DNA from: Poriferisodalis sp026713105
GTDB taxonomy: Bacteria; Actinomycetota; Acidimicrobiia; Acidimicrobiales; Poriferisodalaceae
Direction: 5' to 3'
DNA length: 64,000 bases
NCBI GenBank assembly: GCA_965115995.1
Contig: OZ220472.1
Location: forward strand, 992,001 to 1,056,000
The position numbers and the translations under genes are program-made. Below are positions 28,423 through 36,840 of the stretch, in pieces. Each line of letters opens with the position of its first letter. Position 1 is the first letter of the stretch. The notes beneath the pieces are model-generated. The model did not search any database. It had not been told where the DNA came from and was given only the letters and a program-made list of their open reading frames with translations.

Positions 28423-30297
28423 GTGGGCCTGCGTCCAGAAGCGGGATCGGTACCGGATACGCCCGGGAGCTACCAATTCCTGGATGCGGACGGCCGCATC
28501 ATCTACGTCGGCAAGGCCAAGAGCCTGCGCTCCCGGCTGAACAGCTACTTCGGTGATCCCGCCGGGCTGCATCCGCGCACCGCCCAGATGGTCGCCACAG
28601 CTGCATCCGTCGAGTGGATCGAGGTCGCCACCGAGGTTGAGGCGCTGATGCTGGAGTACAGCCTCATCCAGCGGCATCAGCCGAGGTTCAACGTCCGGTT
28701 GCGAGATGACAAGTCGTACCCGTTCCTCGCTGTCACGCTCCTCGACGAGTGGCCCAGGGCGATGGTGATTCGGGGGCGGCGCAAGCGCGGGAACCGGTAC
28801 TTCGGCCCGTTCGGCCACGCATATGCCATCCGGGAGACACTCGACCTCCTGCTGCGGACGTTCCCGATCCGAACCTGCAGCGACAGCAAGCTGAAGACCC
28901 ATCAACGGCTCGGCCGGCCGTGCTTGCTGTACCACATCGAGCAATGCGCTGGACCGTGCGTCGAGGAGATCGACAGAGACTCCTACGACCGCCTCGTGCG
29001 TGATCTGGTCCGTTTCCTCGAGGGGGACACCGAGGCCATTGTCAACGATCTCGAACAGCGCATGGCTGACGCATCGGCGGAACTGGAGTTCGAGCTGGCT
29101 GCGCGGCTGCGGGACCGCCTGGGCAGCGTGCGGCGTGCGATCGAGAAGCAGCAGCTTGCCGGGACCCGCAACGAGGACTTCGACGTCATCGGCATCAGCG
29201 ACGATGAGCTTGAGGCGGCCGTCCAGCTGTTCTTCGTGCGTAAGGGGCGGGTGATGGGCCAGCGCGGCTTCGTTGTGGACAAGGTCGAAGCGCTCGATGG
29301 TCCCCAGCTCGTCTCCAGGGTGCTGTCGGGGCTGTATCACGAGGAGAATCCGCTGGGCTGGCCGAAGCTGGTACTCGTCCCCGAATTGCCCGCGGAGACC
29401 GGCTTGTACGAGCAATGGCTGAGCTCGGGGCGAGGCTCTCGGGTGACGCTGCGCATCCCGCAGCGGGGCGACAAGCGCGCACTGATGGACACGGCGCGCC
29501 ACAACGCCCGCGAATCGCTCGCGCGGCACCGGCTGCGACGCGGCAGCGACCACAACAGCCGCGCCCGCGCGCTGAACGAGTTGGCGGAGCACCTGGAGTT
29601 GCCACAGCCGCCCCTGCGCATTGAGTGCTACGACATGAGCCATCTGCAGGGCACGAACTACGTGGGCTCGATGGTGGTGCTCGAAGACGGGCTGCCACGC
29701 CGCAGCGAGTACCGCCATTTCCGGCTTCGCAACGTCGACGGCAACGACGACTACGCAGCCATGGACGAGGTGTTGCGCCGGCGTCTGCGGAATTACCTGG
29801 CCGAGCGCGATTTGCCTGCGGCTGAGCAGGGACGATTCGCCTACCCGCCGCAGCTGTTGGTGGTGGACGGCGGCAAGGGACAGCTCAGTGTTGCGGCGGC
29901 GGTGCTCGACGAGCTGGGCTTGCGAGAGCAGATTCCGGTGTGCTCGCTCGCGAAGCAGTTCGAAGAGGTCTTCGTGCCGGGTCGTTCGGAGGCAGTGCGT
30001 ATCCCGCGGCAGTCAGAGGCGCTGTATCTGCTGCAGCGGGTGCGCGACGAGAGCCATCGATTCGCGGTGTCGTATCACCGCAGGCTGCGCAGCAAGGCTC
30101 TCAAGCGCGGAGTGCTCGACGGTATCGCCGGTCTAGGGGACAAGCGACGAGCACGCCTGGTCCGCGAAGTCGGGGGCGTCGGTGCGGTGAAGTCGGCGTC
30201 GCTGGAAGAACTGCGGGCGTTGAGCTGGCTGCCTGATGCCGTCGCGGAGGCCGTCTACGCCGCGACCCACCCCGCCGTCTCACCTGCGGGTTCCTGA
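28423..30297 (+). CDS. uvrC: UvrABC excinuclease subunit C
   Basis: 624 residues, GTG start. The N-terminal GIY-YIG nuclease (PGSYQF, IIYVGKAKSLRSRL) makes the 3' incision, and the central UVR motif (FELAARLRDRLGSVRRAI) contacts UvrB. The RNase H-like C-terminal nuclease is visible from RIECYDMSHLQGTNYVGSMV and VVDGGKGQL, and tandem HhH motifs (GIAGLGDKRRARLV) end the protein. With uvrB and uvrA, all three excinuclease genes lie within 15 kb. Confidence 0.96.
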   Translation: MGLRPEAGSVPDTPGSYQFLDADGRIIYVGKAKSLRSRLNSYFGDPAGLHPRTAQMVATAASVEWIEVATEVEALMLEYSLIQRHQPRFNVRLRDDKSYPFLAVTLLDEWPRAMVIRGRRKRGNRYFGPFGHAYAIRETLDLLLRTFPIRTCSDSKLKTHQRLGRPCLLYHIEQCAGPCVEEIDRDSYDRLVRDLVRFLEGDTEAIVNDLEQRMADASAELEFELAARLRDRLGSVRRAIEKQQLAGTRNEDFDVIGISDDELEAAVQLFFVRKGRVMGQRGFVVDKVEALDGPQLVSRVLSGLYHEENPLGWPKLVLVPELPAETGLYEQWLSSGRGSRVTLRIPQRGDKRALMDTARHNARESLARHRLRRGSDHNSRARALNELAEHLELPQPPLRIECYDMSHLQGTNYVGSMVVLEDGLPRRSEYRHFRLRNVDGNDDYAAMDEVLRRRLRNYLAERDLPAAEQGRFAYPPQLLVVDGGKGQLSVAAAVLDELGLREQIPVCSLAKQFEEVFVPGRSEAVRIPRQSEALYLLQRVRDESHRFAVSYHRRLRSKALKRGVLDGIAGLGDKRRARLVREVGGVGAVKSASLEELRALSWLPDAVAEAVYAATHPAVSPAGS

Positions 30298-30355
30298 GGT
30301 CGGCGGCACACCCTTACCCGTAGCGCAACGCGGTTGGCCCAATACGATCCAACTC

Positions 30356-31270
30356 GTGGCTGGGGGGCCGGAGTTCGTCATTGTGGCCGGTTCCTCGGGC
30401 GCGGGCCGCTCCACCGCGGCGAATGCGCTCGAGGATGTCGGCTGGTTCGTCATCGACAACCTGCCGCCCCACCTCATCGGGGATGTGGCCGACATGGTGG
30501 CCCGCCCCGGTTCCCGGCTGCGCCGCGTGGCGCTCGTGGCAGGCACTCGCGAGTACCGGGAGGATCTCGTGACGGCTATCACGCAGCTTCGTGAGCTCAA
30601 CGCCTCCGTGCGAGTCGTGTACCTGGATGCGCCGACCGATGTGCTGGTTCGCCGCTACGACGACACTCGGCGGCGCCACCCGCTGCATACCGCCGATCTG
30701 CCCGCGGTCGCCCCGGTCTCGGGGCCGTCTGGCGCGGAGCCGGTTGCGGAGTCGGTCGTCGATGCGATCGAGCTGGAGCGCGAGCTGCTCGCCGATGTGC
30801 GCGAGACGGCCGATGTCGTCATCGATACGGGCGATCTGAATGTGCACGAATTGCGCGATCGGGTGCGTGACGAATTCGGCGCGTCTGGCGACGATCCGCA
30901 GATGCGCACCGCGGTGATGTCGTTCGGCTACAAGCACGGCGTGCCCACAGAAGCCGATCTGGTGTTCGACTGCCGCTTCCTGCCGAATCCGCATTGGGTG
31001 CCCGAGCTGAGGCCCTACACCGGGCTGCACCCAGGGGTGCGCGAGTGGGTGCTCGGCCAGCCGGCAACCGGCACGTTTCTATCGCATCTCCTGCCACTTC
31101 TCGAAGCGTTGTTGCCGTCCTATCGCACCGAGGGCAAGTCGTACCTGACTATCGCGCTGGGTTGCACGGGCGGCAGGCACCGCAGCGTGGCAATTGCCGA
31201 AGAAGTCACCCGCCTGCTGGCCTCGGAGGGTCACGAACTTCACTGCCGCCACCGCGACATCGCCCGCTAG
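30356..31270 (+). CDS. rapZ: RNase adapter / nucleotide-binding protein RapZ
   Basis: 304 residues from the GTG; the frame is open 40 codons upstream but that part overlaps uvrC. The Walker A is AGSSGAGRST, with Arg instead of Lys, a known actinobacterial variant of this family. VIDNLPPHLI, YLDAPTDVLVRRY, MSFGYKHGVP, DCRFLPNPHW and ALGCTGGRHRSVAIAE are family signatures. RapZ in proteobacteria senses amino sugar supply; its actinobacterial role is less clear. The usual next genes, yvcK and whiA, are absent here. Confidence 0.93.
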   Translation: MAGGPEFVIVAGSSGAGRSTAANALEDVGWFVIDNLPPHLIGDVADMVARPGSRLRRVALVAGTREYREDLVTAITQLRELNASVRVVYLDAPTDVLVRRYDDTRRRHPLHTADLPAVAPVSGPSGAEPVAESVVDAIELERELLADVRETADVVIDTGDLNVHELRDRVRDEFGASGDDPQMRTAVMSFGYKHGVPTEADLVFDCRFLPNPHWVPELRPYTGLHPGVREWVLGQPATGTFLSHLLPLLEALLPSYRTEGKSYLTIALGCTGGRHRSVAIAEEVTRLLASEGHELHCRHRDIAR

Positions 31271-31359
31271 CGACGCTCTGCCCGCTAGACAGCTAGCGAC
31301 AGAACGGGCCGGGGCACAGGCAGCCTGCCGGGCTCGCAGAGCGAACAGGACGGCAACAG

Positions 31360-32364
31360 ATGAGCGTGCGCGTAGGCGTCAATGGCTTCGGCCGTATCGG
31401 GCGCAATTTCTACCGGGCGGCCGACCGCCCCGACGGTGACATCGAGATCGTGGCGGTGAACGACCTTGGTGACACCGCCACCATGGCTCACCTGCTCAAG
31501 TACGACTCTGTACTCGGCAATCTGCCGCACGACATCGCGGCGACCGACGGCGGCATCTCGATTGACGGCACGGTGCTGCCGGTGCTGTCGGAGCGCAACC
31601 CGGCGGATTTGCCATGGGCCGACTACGGCGTCGATGTGGTGGTGGAGTCGACGGGCATTTTCACCTCCCGTGACAAAGCGGCGATGCACCTCGATGCTGG
31701 CGCGCCGCTGGTGATCGTGTCGGCTCCGGCATCGGGCGCAGATGCCACGTTCGTCGTGGGCGTGAACGACGCCGACTTCGACCCCGAGGCGCACAAGGTG
31801 GTCTCGAATGCGAGCTGCACCACCAACTGCTTCGTGCCCATGGTGCAGGTGCTCGACCAGGCATTCGGTGTCCAGCAGGGCCTGATGACGACCATCCACG
31901 CCTACACCGGTGACCAGTCGCTGGTGGATGGGCCGCATTCCGACTTGCGCCGGGCCCGCGCTTCTGCGGTGAACATCATCCCGACATCGACCGGCGCAGC
32001 CCGAGCGACCGGGCTGGTGCTGCAGTCGATGGCGGGCAGGCTCGACGGAACTTCGCTGCGGGTGCCGATCCCCGACGGCTCGATCACCGACTTCACGGCG
32101 ACCCTCGACGCCAGCCCCAGCGTCGAAGAAGTGAACGAGGCCTTCGCCGCCGCTGCGTCCAACGGACCTCTCGCCGGAGTGTTGGACTATTCCGAGGACC
32201 CGCTCGTGAGCAGCGACATCGTGGGCAATCCGGCGAGCTGCGTCTTTGACGCGGGCCTGACGATGGCGATGGGCACCATGGTGAAGGTGCTCGGCTGGTA
32301 CGACAACGAATGGGGTTACTCGAACCGGCTGGTGGACCTCGTGGGCATCACCTGCAACCGATGA
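31360..32364 (+). CDS. gap: Glyceraldehyde-3-phosphate dehydrogenase, type I
   Basis: 334 residues, complete. It oxidises glyceraldehyde-3-phosphate to 1,3-bisphosphoglycerate. The NAD-binding start is VNGFGRIGRNFYRA and the catalytic Cys is in SNASCTTNC, with WYDNEWGYSNR near the end. It is the first gene of a gap-pgk-tpiA operon; its stop overlaps the pgk start (ATGA). Confidence 0.97.
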   Translation: MSVRVGVNGFGRIGRNFYRAADRPDGDIEIVAVNDLGDTATMAHLLKYDSVLGNLPHDIAATDGGISIDGTVLPVLSERNPADLPWADYGVDVVVESTGIFTSRDKAAMHLDAGAPLVIVSAPASGADATFVVGVNDADFDPEAHKVVSNASCTTNCFVPMVQVLDQAFGVQQGLMTTIHAYTGDQSLVDGPHSDLRRARASAVNIIPTSTGAARATGLVLQSMAGRLDGTSLRVPIPDGSITDFTATLDASPSVEEVNEAFAAAASNGPLAGVLDYSEDPLVSSDIVGNPASCVFDAGLTMAMGTMVKVLGWYDNEWGYSNRLVDLVGITCNR

Positions 32365-33539
32365 GCGTCGCTGGCGGTCTGCCGCTGCTCGAGGATCTCG
32401 AGCAGCGACTCGGCGGCCTTGACGGCAGGCGCATCTTGGTTCGCTGCGATTTCAACGTCCCGCTGCGCGACGTGCCGGACGGGCAACCTGAGATCGCTGA
32501 CGACCTGCGCATACGGGCGGCGCTGCCGACACTGAACTGGCTGACTGAGCGGGGAGCGGCCGTGACCGCGTGCTCGCACCTCGGCCGCCCTTCGGGCACG
32601 CCCGAGGAGCGATATTCGTTGGCGCCGGTCGCTGAGCGCTTGGGAAGGGCAGCTCCCGATATCGCCCTGGTCGAGAACCTTCGCTTCCACGCAGGCGAGA
32701 CGGCCAACGACCCCGCATTCGTCGACGCCCTCCTTGCGGGCGAGCTCGTCGTCCGCTTCGGCGGCGCTGCGACTTCGATGCCGTTTGACGGCTACGTGAA
32801 CGACGCCTTCGGTGCAAGCCATCGGTCGCACGCATCCATCGTCGGGCCCCCGCAGCGCCTGCCGAGCGCGGCCGGCCGGTTGCTTCACCGGGAAGCCGAG
32901 GTGCTCGGCGGCCTGCGAACCGATGCCAAGCGGCCGTTTGTGGCGGTGCTGGGCGGTGGCAAGGTCAGCGACAAGCTCGGCGTGGTCGAGGCGCTGCTCG
33001 CAGTAGTGGACACGTTGGTCATCGGCGGAGGCATGTGCTTCACATTCCTCGCCGCTCTCGGGCACTCCATCGGTGATTCGCTGTGCGAACCCGACTTCAT
33101 CGAGACCTGCACGCGCCTGCTGGGCAGCGGCGCCAACATCGTGCTGCCTGCCGACATCACCGTCCTCGACGCTGGCGGCACGGTGCGCCAGATGGGTCGC
33201 AGCCTGCCCGACGGTTGCCGCGGCCTCGATATCGGGCCTGGCTCGGCAGCCGAGTTCGACGACGTCATCGCTGGAGCTCGCACCGTCTTCTGGAACGGAC
33301 CGATGGGCATGTTCGAAGACAAGAGATTCGCTGCAGGAACCCGTGCGGTGGCCCAGTCGTTGGCCGACAGCCGGGCGTTCACCGTTGTCGGCGGCGGCGA
33401 CAGCGCAGCAGCGGTGGCCCAGTTCGGCATTGCCCCGTACATGGATCACATCTCGACTGGGGGAGGGGCAGGCCTCGAACTCATCGAACACGGAGATCTG
33501 CCCGGCCTCGCGGCCCTGCGAGACTCGCCGCACCAGTAA
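32361..33539 (+). CDS. pgk: Phosphoglycerate kinase
   Basis: 392 residues. The ATG overlaps the gap stop by 4 bp; the frame is open 17 codons upstream but that reading lies within gap. RCDFNVPL, TACSHLGRPSG, VENLRFHAGE, NDAFGASHRSHAS and VGGGDSAAAVAQFG are the classical substrate- and ATP-binding signatures. It transfers phosphate from 1,3-bisphosphoglycerate to ADP. Confidence 0.97.
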   Translation: MSVAGGLPLLEDLEQRLGGLDGRRILVRCDFNVPLRDVPDGQPEIADDLRIRAALPTLNWLTERGAAVTACSHLGRPSGTPEERYSLAPVAERLGRAAPDIALVENLRFHAGETANDPAFVDALLAGELVVRFGGAATSMPFDGYVNDAFGASHRSHASIVGPPQRLPSAAGRLLHREAEVLGGLRTDAKRPFVAVLGGGKVSDKLGVVEALLAVVDTLVIGGGMCFTFLAALGHSIGDSLCEPDFIETCTRLLGSGANIVLPADITVLDAGGTVRQMGRSLPDGCRGLDIGPGSAAEFDDVIAGARTVFWNGPMGMFEDKRFAAGTRAVAQSLADSRAFTVVGGGDSAAAVAQFGIAPYMDHISTGGGAGLELIEHGDLPGLAALRDSPHQ

Positions 33540-33559
33540 GCGAGCTGAGGAGAGCGATG

Positions 33560-34327
33560 ATGGGCCGAACGCCCCTGATCTCGGGCAACTGGAAGATGCA
33601 CCTCAATCACCTTGAGGCCATCCAGCTCTGCCAGAAGCTGAGCTACGAGCTGGCGCGCCACCGCTACGACCAGGTCGAAGTGAGCCTGCACCCGCCCTTC
33701 ATCGACCTGCGGAGCTGCCAGACCGTCATCGATGCCGATCGCTTGGAGTTCAAGCTCGGGGCACAGAATTGCCACGATCAGAGCAAGGGCGCCTACACCG
33801 GCGAGGTGTCCCCGTCCATGCTCGCCAAGCTCGACGTGAGCTACGTCATCGTCGGTCACAGCGAACGCCGAGCCCTCTTCAACGAGACCGACGAGTTCAT
33901 CGCGGCCAAAGCTGCCGCTGTCGCCAAGGCAGGCATGACCCCCATCGTCTGCGTCGGCGAGACCCTCGAAGAACGCGAATCCGGACAAGCCGCCGCCGTG
34001 GTGACCACCCAGCTCAGAGGCAGCCTGGCCAAGCTCACCAAAGCAAGTTTCGAGACCCTGGTCGTCGCCTACGAGCCGGTCTGGGCCATCGGAACGGGCC
34101 GTAATGCCTCCCCCGAAGACGCCCAAGACATGTGCGCCACAGCCCGAAACGTGATCGACGACATTCGCCGGGGTGCCGGCGAGCACGTCCGTATCCAATA
34201 CGGAGGCTCGGTCAAGCCCGCCAACGCCCACGAGCTCCTCCGGCAGCCCGACATCGACGGCGCCCTGGTCGGCGGTGCATCCCTGGACGCAGTCCAGTTC
34301 GCCCGGATTGTTCACGCCGCCACTTAG
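33560..34327 (+). CDS. tpiA: Triosephosphate isomerase
   Basis: 255 residues. GNWKMH (catalytic Lys), GHSERR (catalytic His) and AYEPVWAIGTG (catalytic Glu) are intact, as is IQYGGSVKPAN for phosphate binding. Two consecutive ATG codons are possible; the second has GAGGAG at the better spacing of 7 bp. It is the third gene of the glycolytic operon. In mycobacteria secG follows shortly, but here about 9 kb of PHA-related genes intervene. Confidence 0.96.
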   Translation: MGRTPLISGNWKMHLNHLEAIQLCQKLSYELARHRYDQVEVSLHPPFIDLRSCQTVIDADRLEFKLGAQNCHDQSKGAYTGEVSPSMLAKLDVSYVIVGHSERRALFNETDEFIAAKAAAVAKAGMTPIVCVGETLEERESGQAAAVVTTQLRGSLAKLTKASFETLVVAYEPVWAIGTGRNASPEDAQDMCATARNVIDDIRRGAGEHVRIQYGGSVKPANAHELLRQPDIDGALVGGASLDAVQFARIVHAAT

Positions 34328-34345
34328 CTGCATTTCGGTCGCAAG

Positions 34346-34374
34346 TTGCAAGTTGTTCCCGGAGTGGGTACTAT
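34346..34374 (+). promoter_or_regulatory. Predicted promoter of the phasin-like gene
   Basis: TTGCAA and TACTAT are separated by exactly 17 bp, with a predicted start near 34381 and a ~50 nt leader to the ATG at 34434. The -35 lies in a tandem GCAAGTT GCAAGTT. Confidence 0.5.
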
Positions 34375-34433
34375 TTCTAGCAGCGCCGGTGACCCCCGCC
34401 GGCGATTCCCCTTCATCCCCAGGAGCCAGCCCC

Positions 34434-34712
34434 ATGGCCGTACTTGATTCCGTCCGTGAAATGCAGGACCGCACCCTCGAGCAGATGAAGACTGCCCAAG
34501 AGCAGTTCGTCTCGATGAACGAGCGCGTTGCCGAGGCCTGGCTGTCCGCCGCCCCGGCGATGTCGAGCCCGTTTGCGGAATACCTGCCCAAGCCCACCGA
34601 GATGATCGACACCTACTTCAGCTTCCTGGGCCAGGTGCACGAGGCCAACAAGGACTGCGCTGCGCGCATCGCCGCTGCGTGGGAGCGCGCCAGCGAGGAC
34701 GCCCAGGCCTGA
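34434..34712 (+). CDS. Small phasin-like protein
   Basis: 92 residues, helical and amphipathic, without Cys repeats or signal peptide. MQDRTLEQMKTAQEQFVSMNERVAEAW and YLPKPTEMIDTYFSFLGQVHEANKD resemble phasins, which coat polyhydroxyalkanoate granules. The assignment rests on this pattern and on location next to PHA synthesis genes. It has an AGGAG Shine-Dalgarno, and its stop overlaps the XRE regulator start by 1 bp. Confidence 0.6.
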   Translation: MAVLDSVREMQDRTLEQMKTAQEQFVSMNERVAEAWLSAAPAMSSPFAEYLPKPTEMIDTYFSFLGQVHEANKDCAARIAAAWERASEDAQA

Positions 34713-35101
34713 TGGCCGCTTCCGACCCGGACGCCGCAAAAGCGGACGATCAACGGTCGGGGCAAACTTTCCCCGGATTCGATCAGCTGGGCGCGTTCAT
34801 ACGGGCCCAACGGGAGATGATGGAGCTAAGCCAGCGACAGCTCGCCAAGATGGCGCAGCTGTCGAACCCGTACCTCAGCCAGATCGAGCGCGGGCTCCAC
34901 GAGCCGTCGGTGCGGGTGCTCAAGTCAATTGCCGAAGCGCTCAACGTGCGGGCAGCCACGTTGCTGTCGTACGCCGGCTTGATGGACCGAGAAGATGTCC
35001 CCACGGTGATTGAAGCCGTGCAAGCAGACCCGAACCTGACCGATGAGCAGAAGGCAGCCCTGCTGGGCGTCTATCGAAGTTTCGACGCTGGCGGAAACTG
35101 A
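34712..35101 (+). CDS. XRE-family transcriptional regulator
   Basis: 129 residues from the ATG that overlaps the preceding stop. The HTH is MELSQRQLAKMAQLSNPYLSQIERG, a very regular Cro/CI fold, followed by SVRVLKSIAEALNVRAATLL. The C-terminal ~45 residues contain VIEAVQADPNLTDEQKAALLGVYRSF, which may be an effector or dimerisation helix. Coupling to the phasin-like gene suggests control of PHA granule genes, but no operator can be assigned with confidence. Confidence 0.85.
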   Translation: MAASDPDAAKADDQRSGQTFPGFDQLGAFIRAQREMMELSQRQLAKMAQLSNPYLSQIERGLHEPSVRVLKSIAEALNVRAATLLSYAGLMDREDVPTVIEAVQADPNLTDEQKAALLGVYRSFDAGGN

Positions 35102-35124
35102 GCTGCGGTGATCGGGTCCGCCGA

Positions 35125-35201
35125 GAGGCTGAGCCGACAGGCGAAGCCGTGGCCCGAGCGGCCCGTGAGCGGAGCGAACGAGAGCGGGAAGTGACAGGTG
35201 C
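35125..35201 (-). repeat. Dispersed intergenic repeat, copy 2 (inverted)
   Basis: Read on the minus strand it matches the copy at 43426-43502 almost base for base across CTCACGGGCCGCTCGGGCC, ACGGCTTCGCCT and TCGGCTCAGCCTCT. It fills most of the gap between the XRE regulator and the acyl-CoA synthetase genes. Confidence 0.8.
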
Positions 35202-35251
35202 GTCAACCGAACGGCTCGTCTCATCGCACGACTTGTGAGGCTGGAGAGAGC

Positions 35252-36817
35252 ATGTGGAACGTCGCCTTGCGCATGGGTGCCGCCGATGCGGCCCTGACTT
35301 CAGCACGCTGGTGGGCAGCGGTGCGCTGGGGCCTCGGCACTGCGGCCTCTGTGTCTGCAGCAGCCCTCCGGTTCGGCGGCCGAGCTGCAGTCGTCGACGA
35401 TGAAGGCTCGATCGACTACCGCACGCTCGACCGTGCAGCGTCCAGCGTGGCCGCCCGCATGCGTGTTGCGGCAACGGGGCCCGATGGAAGCCTGGCTGCG
35501 GTCGGCATCCTGTGCCGCAACCACCGGTGGTTCGTGACCGCACTGGTTGCCGCCGAGCGGGCCGGCTGCGACACGGTGCTGCTGTCGACGGCGCTGCCAG
35601 CCTCGAACCTTGCTGAGGTCTGCGAGCGCGACGGCATTGCCGTCATCGTGACCGACCAGGAGTTCTCCGACGTCATTGCCCAGTCAGGCACGACCGCAAC
35701 CGTGCTCGTGGCCGACGGGAGCGGTTCCGGTGCGATGGCCCGCGTCGCCGCCGAGGGACGGCAGTGCTCACCCCCGACGCGCCGGCCAAAGCTCGTCCTG
35801 CTGACGTCTGGCACCACCGGCGCCCCCAAGAGTGCAGTTCGGACGCTGAAGACGACGCGTGTGGGCGGCGTCGGCATGCTGCGGCGCGTGCCGTACCGCC
35901 TCGGCGACCGTTATCTCATCGCGTCGCCGCTCTTTCACGCTTGGGGTCTGAGCCAGCTGGTCGTTGGGCTGGCTACCGCCAGCACCATCGAAGTCAGGCA
36001 GCGGTTCGAAGCCGCCGAGATCGGCAAGTTGCTGTGCGAGCACCGCTATGACGCACTCGTAGTGGTGCCGCTGATGCTGCGCCGCATTCTGGACTTGCCG
36101 ATCGACCCCGCGTCGGTTCGCAGGCCCCGCATGGTGCTCAGCAGCGGGAACGTCCTCTCCGGCGAACTCGCTCGCAAGTGGATGGATCGCTTCGGCGATG
36201 ATCTCTACAACGTCTATGGCTCCACCGAGACCGCCATCGGGACCATCGCAGATCCCGCCGACCTGCGCGCCGCGCCCGGCACCGTCGGCCGCCCCCCCGA
36301 CGGGGTCACGCTCACGATTCTCAATGACGACGGCATGCCGGCGCCCCGAGGAACTGCGGGCTGGGTCCATCTCGCCAGCACGGCGCAATTCCTCGGCTAC
36401 ACCGACGGGAGCGACGGCGACCGGGCCGGCACGCTGATGGCTACGGGCGATATCGGCCGGCTCGATGCCGACGGGCGCCTCCATGTTTCGGGCCGCGCCA
36501 ACGACATGATCGTGACCGGCGGCGAGAATGTGTTCCCGTCCGGCGTGGAGGAGGTGCTGGGCCGTCACCCCAGTGTTGAGATCGCCGCCGTCGTGGGCGT
36601 AGACGATCCCGAGTTCGGTCAGCGTGTGGCAGCGTTCGTGGTGCCGCGCCCGCGCCGGCGCGTCGATGCCGACGTGCTCCGTGCTTGGGTCGCCGAGAGC
36701 CTGCCGAGCTTCATGGTGCCGCGCGACATCCACTTCGTCGACGCCCTGCCCATGACCACGACCGGCAAGGTCGTGCGGCACCGACTGGCGGTGCTGGGAC
36801 AGTCCGAGCGCGTGTAG
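35252..36817 (+). CDS. AMP-dependent acyl-CoA synthetase
   Basis: 521 residues from the ATG with GGAGAGAG upstream. Adenylate-forming signatures are complete: P-loop LLTSGTTGAPKSA, YGSTETAIG, TGDIGRLDADG, hinge GRANDMIVTGGENVFPSGVEE and catalytic Lys in TTTGKVVRHRL. It activates a carboxylic acid to its CoA thioester through an acyl-AMP. Its place in the PHA block suggests supply or recycling of hydroxyacyl-CoA, which is inference. Confidence 0.9.
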   Translation: MWNVALRMGAADAALTSARWWAAVRWGLGTAASVSAAALRFGGRAAVVDDEGSIDYRTLDRAASSVAARMRVAATGPDGSLAAVGILCRNHRWFVTALVAAERAGCDTVLLSTALPASNLAEVCERDGIAVIVTDQEFSDVIAQSGTTATVLVADGSGSGAMARVAAEGRQCSPPTRRPKLVLLTSGTTGAPKSAVRTLKTTRVGGVGMLRRVPYRLGDRYLIASPLFHAWGLSQLVVGLATASTIEVRQRFEAAEIGKLLCEHRYDALVVVPLMLRRILDLPIDPASVRRPRMVLSSGNVLSGELARKWMDRFGDDLYNVYGSTETAIGTIADPADLRAAPGTVGRPPDGVTLTILNDDGMPAPRGTAGWVHLASTAQFLGYTDGSDGDRAGTLMATGDIGRLDADGRLHVSGRANDMIVTGGENVFPSGVEEVLGRHPSVEIAAVVGVDDPEFGQRVAAFVVPRPRRRVDADVLRAWVAESLPSFMVPRDIHFVDALPMTTTGKVVRHRLAVLGQSERV

Positions 36818-36840
36818 CAGTACCCGCTGCGGCCCGAGGG

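Noticed and set aside
30366..30430. Arg instead of Lys in the RapZ Walker A as a broken ATP site
   Set aside because: This substitution is normal for actinobacterial members of the family.
33083..33556. Long upstream extension of the tpiA frame
   Set aside because: It lies inside pgk in another frame, is Arg-rich, and the internal ATG has a good ribosome-binding site and the canonical protein start.
34712..35101. XRE protein as phage repressor or prophage remnant
   Set aside because: No phage genes are nearby and the gene is coupled to the phasin-like gene.
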